Positions 6,691 through 10,904 of a stretch of 10,904 nucleotides of DNA are shown piece by piece. The notes beneath the pieces are model-generated. The model was not told the origin of the DNA. It saw only the letters and a list, made by a program, of their open reading frames with translations, and searched no databases. The number at the start of each line of letters is the position of its first letter. Within the stretch, counting starts at the first letter, position 1. The translations under genes and the position numbers were made by a program. Source of the stretch: Opitutus sp. GAS368 (lineage in GTDB: Bacteria; Verrucomicrobiota; Verrucomicrobiae; Opitutales; UBA953); the NCBI GenBank assembly GCA_943332745.1, contig CALQQQ010000023.1, positions 1-10,904 of the forward strand. Reading direction: 5' to 3'.

Positions 6691-6705
6691 GGCGTTTGGT
6701 CTGCT
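6677..6705 (+). promoter_or_regulatory. Possible promoter for tRNA-Gly
   Basis: A perfect -35 hexamer TTGACA lies at 6677-6682, inside the last codons of the PstS-like gene. At 17-bp spacing the matching -10 position (6700-6705) reads TCTGCT, a poor match. The geometry would place transcription start just ahead of the tRNA at 6717. The strong -35 supports a promoter, while the weak -10 makes it uncertain. The tRNA could instead be processed from the operon transcript. Confidence 0.3.
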
Positions 6706-6716
6706 TCCCGTCCAAC

Positions 6717-6791
6717 GCGCGCGTAGCTCAATGGTAGAGTACCACCTTGCCAAGGTGGCTGTTGCTGGTTCAAGTCCAGTCGCGCGCTCCA
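6717..6791 (+). tRNA. tRNA-Gly (anticodon GCC)
   Basis: The cloverleaf folds completely by eye. The acceptor stem GCGCGCG (6717-6723) pairs with CGCGCGC (6781-6787), followed by discriminator T and an encoded CCA (6789-6791). The D arm has GCTC/GAGT around a GG-containing loop. The anticodon stem CCACC/GGTGG encloses TTGCCAA, with anticodon GCC at 6749-6751. The variable loop is five bases. The T arm is GCTGG-TTCAAGT-CCAGT. It reads GGC and GGT glycine codons. It sits between the PstS-like gene and a terminator. Confidence 0.97.
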
Positions 6792-6805
6792 CTTTAAAAT
6801 GGAGC

Positions 6806-6834
6806 AAAAACCCGCCGAAACCCGGCGGGTTTTT
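6806..6834. terminator. Strong bidirectional rho-independent terminator
   Basis: A perfect 12-bp inverted repeat (AAAAACCCGCCG and its complement) with a five-base loop lies 14 bp after the tRNA and 11 bp before the end of the convergent histidine kinase gene. The A-run/T-run flanks give a U-tract on both strands, so it can end transcription from the rightward operon/tRNA and from the leftward phoB-phoR transcript. Confidence 0.93.
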
Positions 6835-6845
6835 CATTTCTGGAC

Positions 6846-8087
6846 CTAGGCCGCCGCCGGCAGGGTCACGGTAACGCGTAGGCCCTTTGGACGGACCGGC
6901 TCTGCCGCCGCCGACCCGCCGTGAAGCTCTGCCACCTGGCGGACGATGCTAAGGCCGAGGCCGCTGCCCCCCGCTCGGCGGGACTTGTCGGTCCGGTAAA
7001 ACCGGTCGAAGAGCCTCGGGAGGTCAGCTGGGGTCACCCCGGCCCCATCATCTTCGACACAAAGCTCGACCCCGCTGGGCGTGTCGCTGGTCGAGATGAG
7101 CAGTCGGCTCATGCCGGCCGCATGGGCGAGGGCGTTGTCGATCAAGTTCTGGATGAGGCGGCGCGCCTGGACTGGATCGGCGGTGCCGCCATCGACGGCT
7201 GCCAGCTTCAGCTCAAGCTTCACGCCGGCTGCCTTGCAGCGGGCGGCGAATTCTTCGGCGACTTCGCGGGCGGCGATATGGAGCGCCCCCGGCTCACGGT
7301 GGACATCCTGCGACGACTCCAGGCTCGCGAGCGCCAGCAGGCCTTCCACGAGGCCTTGCAGCCGGCCGACCGAGCTCACGATTTTCTGTGTAAAGCGGGC
7401 GCGGTCTTCCGCCGACATCGTCGCTTGGTCTTCGGCTAAGGTCTCGGCGTAGCCGCGGAGAATCGTCACCGGCGTGCGGAGGTCATGAGAGACGTTCGTC
7501 ACGAAATCTCGCTCCATCGCTTGGAGGCGCTTCAGCGCCGTCACATCCGCCAGCACGAAGATGGCGGCACCGTTGCCGAACGCTTCTGGATCGGTGCGCG
7601 CCCCGGCGGCTTGGATCCAGACGTCGGATAAAGGCGCGCGGTTGAGGAGGATGGTCGAACGGGCGTCGCCCTCGACGCGGACGCGGCGGACGAGTTCGAT
7701 AAAGTCCGCACTGCGGACGAGTGGTACAATCGAGCCGCCGGCATCTTCTTCGGAAAGCCCGAAGAGCGCGGCCGCGGCCGGGTTGGCGAGGCGAAGTCGA
7801 TCTTGCGCGTCGACGACGAGGACCGCATCGGTCAGCGGCGCGAGCAGCGCCTCGATGCGCCGTGCGGCCGCGGCGCGGATCTCACTTTCGCTTGAGGCCC
7901 GCCGTTCGATGGCGACGAAGAGTTCTTCCAGGCGCAGTTTCCGCACCAACCAACCTTGCGGCCGCGGGGCACTTCCATCGGCGAGCAAGGCGCGCCGCGC
8001 CCAGCGCACATGGCTGGCGATCTCGGCGAAGTACCAGACGGCAGTGCCGACGAGCGCGAGCAGGAGCAACCAGGGAAGCCAGGACAT
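6846..8087 (-). CDS. phoR: PhoR-like membrane sensor histidine kinase
   Basis: A 413-residue kinase. One N-terminal transmembrane segment (about residues 4-20) has no sizeable periplasmic loop, as in PhoR-type sensors. A PAS-like domain spans about 75-185 (LTDAVLVVDAQDRLRLANPAAAALFG). The HisKA dimerisation domain carries H201 in NVSHDLRTP. The ATPase domain has the N-box with N314 and N318 (IQNLIDNA), G1 DDGAGV (346-351), the F-box LFDRFYR and G2 GSGLGLS (374-380). All catalytic motifs are present. It lies 49 bp downstream of the PhoB-like gene on the same strand, the standard phoB-phoR order, and probably phosphorylates that regulator. The start ATG is at 8085-8087. Phosphate as the signal is inferred from family resemblance; no PhoU or pst permease genes are seen in this window. 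Transcription should end at the shared terminator just beyond the stop. Confidence 0.88.
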   Translation of the reverse strand: MSWLPWLLLLALVGTAVWYFAEIASHVRWARRALLADGSAPRPQGWLVRKLRLEELFVAIERRASSESEIRAAAARRIEALLAPLTDAVLVVDAQDRLRLANPAAAALFGLSEEDAGGSIVPLVRSADFIELVRRVRVEGDARSTILLNRAPLSDVWIQAAGARTDPEAFGNGAAIFVLADVTALKRLQAMERDFVTNVSHDLRTPVTILRGYAETLAEDQATMSAEDRARFTQKIVSSVGRLQGLVEGLLALASLESSQDVHREPGALHIAAREVAEEFAARCKAAGVKLELKLAAVDGGTADPVQARRLIQNLIDNALAHAAGMSRLLISTSDTPSGVELCVEDDGAGVTPADLPRLFDRFYRTDKSRRAGGSGLGLSIVRQVAELHGGSAAAEPVRPKGLRVTVTLPAAA

Positions 8088-8136
8088 CTGCGTTGGATGC
8101 TGTCGGGCTCCGCCAGACGCGCGAGCGCAAAGCGGT

Positions 8137-8832
8137 TTAGCCGTTCACGCGGTAACCGACGCCGCGCACGGTGTCGATTACGTCGCCCGATGGACCGAGT
8201 TTCTCGCGCAGGCGGCGGACATGGGTATCGACCGTGCGGGTCTCGAGGTCTGGGGAATAATTCCAGACGTCGGCGAGGAGTTCTTCGCGCGACTGCACCC
8301 TGCCCTTCCGCTCGAGGAGTAGACGGAGCAGTTTGAATTCGGTGGCGGTCAGTTCAACGATCTTGCCGGAGGCGGTCACTTCGTGGCGCTCGATGTCTAG
8401 CATGAGGGCGCCGGCCGCGAGGCGAGTCGAAGGCTTAGCGGCGGCGGATTTCGCGCGGCGCAGGAGAGCCTGGGCGCGTAGCATCAGCTCACGCGTATCG
8501 AAAGGCTTGGTCACATAATCGTCGGCACCGGACTCGAGGCCCTTCACCTTGTCGACCGTCTCACCCTTAGCCGTGAGGAAGATCACCGGCGTATCCTGGA
8601 GGAGCGCGTCGGCGCGGACCATGCGCAGCAGCTGCACGCCCGTGAGCTCGGGCATCATCACGTCGAGGATGATCAGGTCCGGGCGGAAGTCGCGGGCTAG
8701 GCCGATGGCGCGCAGTGGGTCGTTGAGCGTGCGGATGGCATAGCCGGCTTGCTTGAACTTGTAGTCCAATAGTTCCGTCACGTCAGACTCATCGTCGACG
8801 ATCAGGATGCGCTTGAGATGTTCGGCGTCCAT
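8137..8832 (-). CDS. phoB: PhoB-like OmpR-family response regulator
   Basis: A 231-residue two-domain regulator. The receiver domain has D13/D14, phosphoacceptor D57 in ILDVMMPE, T87, and K109 in TKPF. The C-terminal winged helix (about 135-231) shows LTATEFKLLRLLLE, the recognition helix region TVDTHVRRLREKLG and the end motif IDTVRGVGYRV, all typical of OmpR/PhoB. The open frame extends to a TTG at 8862, but ATG 8830-8832 (MDAEHLKRILIVDDE) begins right before the receiver domain and is preferred. It heads the leftward pair with the PhoR-like kinase. Upstream lies an AT-rich interval with a 14-bp-period direct repeat, a plausible control region. The specific name PhoB rests on family resemblance and the phoR-type partner rather than on a diagnostic residue. 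Confidence 0.88.
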   Translation of the reverse strand: MDAEHLKRILIVDDESDVTELLDYKFKQAGYAIRTLNDPLRAIGLARDFRPDLIILDVMMPELTGVQLLRMVRADALLQDTPVIFLTAKGETVDKVKGLESGADDYVTKPFDTRELMLRAQALLRRAKSAAAKPSTRLAAGALMLDIERHEVTASGKIVELTATEFKLLRLLLERKGRVQSREELLADVWNYSPDLETRTVDTHVRRLREKLGPSGDVIDTVRGVGYRVNG

Positions 8833-9000
8833 GGGTGCGTCATTACTTAAAGGCCCCACCAAACGAAGCGCCAGAGCTAGGTGACAATCGTGACGGTTGT
8901 GTTACGCTGCTTATATATAATCATAAGTCTATAATCATAAAGATGTTATGAAGTTAAGAAACACAAATGTCACACCGTGCGGTCGCAATCTTTACATAGA
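8833..9000 (-). promoter_or_regulatory. AT-rich upstream region of phoB
   Basis: This interval separates phoB from the parS site and mnmG. The 8911-8960 part is strikingly AT-rich for this genome. On the leftward strand, TTAACT and TATAGA occur with 18-bp spacing, a weak sigma-70-like pair, and TATATA blocks lie just downstream. A row of GTGAC-like words (8881, 8890, 8899; 9-bp period) follows towards phoB. No classic 11-bp-period Pho box was found. A promoter here is likely by position; its exact elements are uncertain. Confidence 0.45.
8916..8940. repeat. Two perfect 11-bp direct repeats with a 14-bp period
   Basis: TATAATCATAA occurs at 8916-8926 and again at 8930-8940, separated by three bases. 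On the phoB strand it reads TTATGATTATA. The near-10-bp-multiple geometry is not exact, but tandem copies upstream of a regulator gene suggest a binding site for a tandem-binding protein such as an OmpR/PhoB-type dimer. It could also be part of a promoter or a strand-opening element near parS. Confidence 0.6.
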
Positions 9001-9003
9001 CGG

Positions 9004-9019
9004 TGTTCCACGTGGAACA
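9004..9019. other. parS chromosome partition site (ParB binding), intergenic copy
   Basis: TGTTCCACGTGGAACA is a perfect 16-bp palindrome identical to the known parS form used by ParB/Spo0J proteins in many bacteria. Here the symmetry extends to 22 bp (9001-9022, CGG and CCG flanks). It sits between the end of mnmG and the phoB control region. ParB loading at such sites organises the origin region and drives chromosome segregation. parA/parB are not in this window. Confidence 0.92.
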
Positions 9020-9048
9020 CCGCCCTTCTCTCCCCTTCCCTTTGGGGT

Positions 9049-10904
9049 CTATTTGGCCCTGAATAGGACCATCAGGAGCGAGATGTCCGCTGGGTTCACT
9101 CCGCTGATCCGGCTGGCCTGACCTAGGGTCTTAGGCTGAATAGATTGGAGCTTCTGGCGGGCTTCGATACGTAAGCCGTAGGCTTTTAAGAAATCAAAGC
9201 CTTCAGGCACCTTAAAGGAGTCCAGGTCGTGCAGCTTGCGAGCGTTGCGCGTTTCGCGTTCCAAATAGCCGCGGTATTTGACCCGGTACATGACTTCAGC
9301 TTGGACTTCAGCGGCTTCGGCTAGGAACGACGGCGGCAAATCCTTGGGGGTTGAATCCCAGTTGCGGCGGATGACGTCGCCGGCAATCCCGCCAGGGATG
9401 GCTAGCTTTTCCAAGTATTCGATCCAATGGGCGACTTTTTCGGCCTTGGCTTGGATGCGGCCTAGGCGATCCATCGGGACTAAGCCGAATTCGGCGATTT
9501 TGTCTTTCAGGCGGAGTTCAGCGCTGCCGTGGTTGAATAAAAGGCGGAACTCAGCCCGGCTGGTGAACATCCGGTAAGGCTCCTGGGTGCCCTTGGTCAC
9601 CAAATCATCAATCAGGACTCCGATATAGGCTTCGTCGCGGCCAAGGACCATGGGAGTCTGACCTTTGACCTTACAGGCGGCATTGACCCCGGCGACGAGG
9701 CCTTGGGCGCCGGCTTCCTCGTACCCAGAGGTTCCATTGATCTGGCCGGCAAAGAATAAGCCTTCGACCTTTTTGGACTCCAAGGTGGGGTAAAGCTGGG
9801 TAGGGGGCGCGAAATCGTATTCCACGGCATAGGCCGGGCGCAGCATAACGGCTTTCTCTAGCCCGGGGACCGAAGCCAGCATCTGTAGCTGGACCGCAAA
9901 GGGCAGGGAGGTCGAAAGGCCGTTGATATACCATTCGTCGGTGTTACGGCCTTCGGGCTCGAGGTAGAGCTTATGGGTGTCCTTATCCGAGAACTTCACA
10001 AACTTGTCCTCGATGGACGGGCAGTAGCGCGGGCCGACCCCGGTGATCTCGCCGCCAAAAAGAGGAGAGAGGTGGAGGTTCTCTTGGACAATCTTGCCGG
10101 TGGCGCTGGTCGCCTCGGTCATCCAACAGGATACCTGCTCGCTGCCAGGGGTCCATCCGGGGAGGCGCTCGCCGGCTTGTTCCACGTGGAACAAATCGGC
10201 CTGCTGGCGGGTATCGTGGAAGGCAAAAAGGGTGGGGGAGGCATCGCCCGGCTGCTCCTCACATTTGCTAAAATCGATGGACCGACCGAGGATGCGCGGG
10301 GGCGTACCCGTCTTGAGTCTTTGGAGTTCGATTCCAGCATCTAAGAAACTGTCTGACAGGGACTTAGCACTAAAATCACCCAAGCGGCCGCCCTCGGTTT
10401 TATTCGCCCCAATGTGCATCAGGCCGCGCAAGAAAGTGCCGGTGGTGACGACCACCGTCTTGGCGTGGAAGTCGAGATCGAGGTTGGTCTGGACCCCGAC
10501 CACGGCGCCGTTCTTGAAGATGAGGCCAGTGACCTGGGACTGGAAGATGGTGAGGCCTTCCTGCAACTCGCAGAGATGCTTCATGCGGAACTGGTAGGCC
10601 TTCTTATCGCACTGGGCCCGGGGGGCCTGAACGGCGGGCCCCTTGGAGGAGTTAAGGAGACGGAATTGGATGCCGGTCACGTCGGCGGTCAGGCCCATCT
10701 CGCCCCCCAGGGCGTCGATCTCCCGGACGATGTGGCCCTTGGCCTGGCCCCCGATGGCGGGGTTGCAGCTCATCTGGGCGATGGTGTCCACGTTGCCCGT
10801 CAGGAGCAGGACATCCACGCCCATGCGGGCGGCGGCCAGGGCGGCTTCCACGCCGGCATGGCCGGCCCCGCAGACGATAACGTCATAGGGGCGGTCAGGC
10901 CCGA
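9049..10904 (-). CDS. mnmG: tRNA uridine-5-carboxymethylaminomethyl modification enzyme MnmG (GidA), start off the right edge
   Basis: MnmG, with MnmE, installs carboxymethylaminomethyl at U34 of certain tRNAs using FAD, NADH, glycine and folate. The frame is open to the window edge: an upstream continuation encodes [16 protein letters not shown], the FAD-binding Rossmann loop. A GTG at 10849-10851 is therefore an internal valine, not the start, and only a few N-terminal residues are missing. 617 residues are visible. Further family motifs are [49 protein letters not shown] and [11 protein letters not shown], and the end has [14 protein letters not shown]. The conserved cysteine of the [10 protein letters not shown] segment is kept. 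Just before it is an apparent insertion of nearly 20 residues relative to E. coli GidA, whose FHVEQ is encoded by a second parS site. The stop TAG is at 9049-9051. Neighbours (parS, phoB) lie downstream on the same strand. Confidence 0.97.
   Translation of the reverse strand, partial: GPDRPYDVIVCGAGHAGVEAALAAARMGVDVLLLTGNVDTIAQMSCNPAIGGQAKGHIVREIDALGGEMGLTADVTGIQFRLLNSSKGPAVQAPRAQCDKKAYQFRMKHLCELQEGLTIFQSQVTGLIFKNGAVVGVQTNLDLDFHAKTVVVTTGTFLRGLMHIGANKTEGGRLGDFSAKSLSDSFLDAGIELQRLKTGTPPRILGRSIDFSKCEEQPGDASPTLFAFHDTRQQADLFHVEQAGERLPGWTPGSEQVSCWMTEATSATGKIVQENLHLSPLFGGEITGVGPRYCPSIEDKFVKFSDKDTHKLYLEPEGRNTDEWYINGLSTSLPFAVQLQMLASVPGLEKAVMLRPAYAVEYDFAPPTQLYPTLESKKVEGLFFAGQINGTSGYEEAGAQGLVAGVNAACKVKGQTPMVLGRDEAYIGVLIDDLVTKGTQEPYRMFTSRAEFRLLFNHGSAELRLKDKIAEFGLVPMDRLGRIQAKAEKVAHWIEYLEKLAIPGGIAGDVIRRNWDSTPKDLPPSFLAEAAEVQAEVMYRVKYRGYLERETRNARKLHDLDSFKVPEGFDFLKAYGLRIEARQKLQSIQPKTLGQASRISGVNPADISLLMVLFRAK
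10178..10193. other. parS chromosome partition site inside mnmG
   Basis: A second perfect TGTTCCACGTGGAACA, extended to an 18-bp palindrome at 10177-10194. It is read by mnmG as codons for L-FHVEQ within an apparent family-atypical insertion. Its identity to the intergenic copy 1.16 kb away makes chance very unlikely, and it supports the ParB-site call for both. Confidence 0.92.

Noticed and set aside
7561..8322. A 253-codon plus-strand open frame.
   Set aside because: Antisense to the histidine kinase and the end of phoB. Low-complexity S/R/A-rich translation, typical of a shadow frame.
8881..8905. Pho box upstream of phoB.
   Set aside because: The GTGAC/GTCAC-like words have a 9-bp period instead of 11, and the CTGTCAT form is not matched, so I do not call it a Pho box.
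9001..9048. Terminator of mnmG formed by the parS palindrome.
   Set aside because: The hairpin is present in RNA, but no U-tract follows on the minus strand. The sequence is better explained as parS.

Overview
The window looks like part of a chromosome close to the replication origin of a GC-rich Gram-negative bacterium, probably Verrucomicrobiota (Opitutae-like). This is an inference from gene content, GTG starts, the general lack of clear Shine-Dalgarno sequences, and family resemblance (for example the DUF5069 protein and the MnmG variant). It was not checked by any search. Evidence for the origin-proximal setting is the first nine codons of dnaN at the left edge, mnmG (gidA) at the right edge, and two perfect parS partition sites (ParB-binding palindromes).

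Layout. Bases 1-2496 are read leftward: a tight cluster of DUF5069 protein, low-molecular-weight protein tyrosine phosphatase, RelE/ParE-like protein and phosphatidylserine synthase (pssA), with gaps of 2-3 bp at two of the three junctions. A 249-bp gene-free stretch with DnaA-box-like 9-mers follows, then the start of dnaN. Bases 2565-6690 are read rightward: a HemX/CcsA-like membrane protein, a short glutamyl-tRNA reductase (hemA), an NtrC-type sigma-54 response regulator and a secreted PstS-like protein. They are joined by 4-bp overlaps or 3-bp gaps, so they are probably one operon. A tRNA-Gly(GCC) follows, then a strong bidirectional terminator.

Bases 6846-10904 are read leftward again: mnmG (start off the right edge), a 216-bp regulatory interval carrying a parS site and an AT-rich direct repeat, then a PhoB-like response regulator and a PhoR-like histidine kinase. 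The kinase gene and the tRNA converge on the shared terminator.

How the parts fit. The leftward cluster combines phospholipid synthesis with small regulatory or accessory proteins beside the replication clamp gene. The rightward operon couples the first committed step of heme synthesis to a cytochrome/heme-associated membrane protein and, unusually, to a sigma-54 activator and a periplasmic-binding protein. PhoB/PhoR lies just across the tRNA, so a link to phosphate sensing is possible but unproven. The most interesting points are the parS site built into an apparent insertion in MnmG, the candidate oriC between pssA and dnaN, the GluTR without its C-terminal dimerisation domain, and the PstS-like protein lacking the usual phosphate-binding motifs. 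I saw no mobile element, CRISPR array, or clearly novel multi-gene system.
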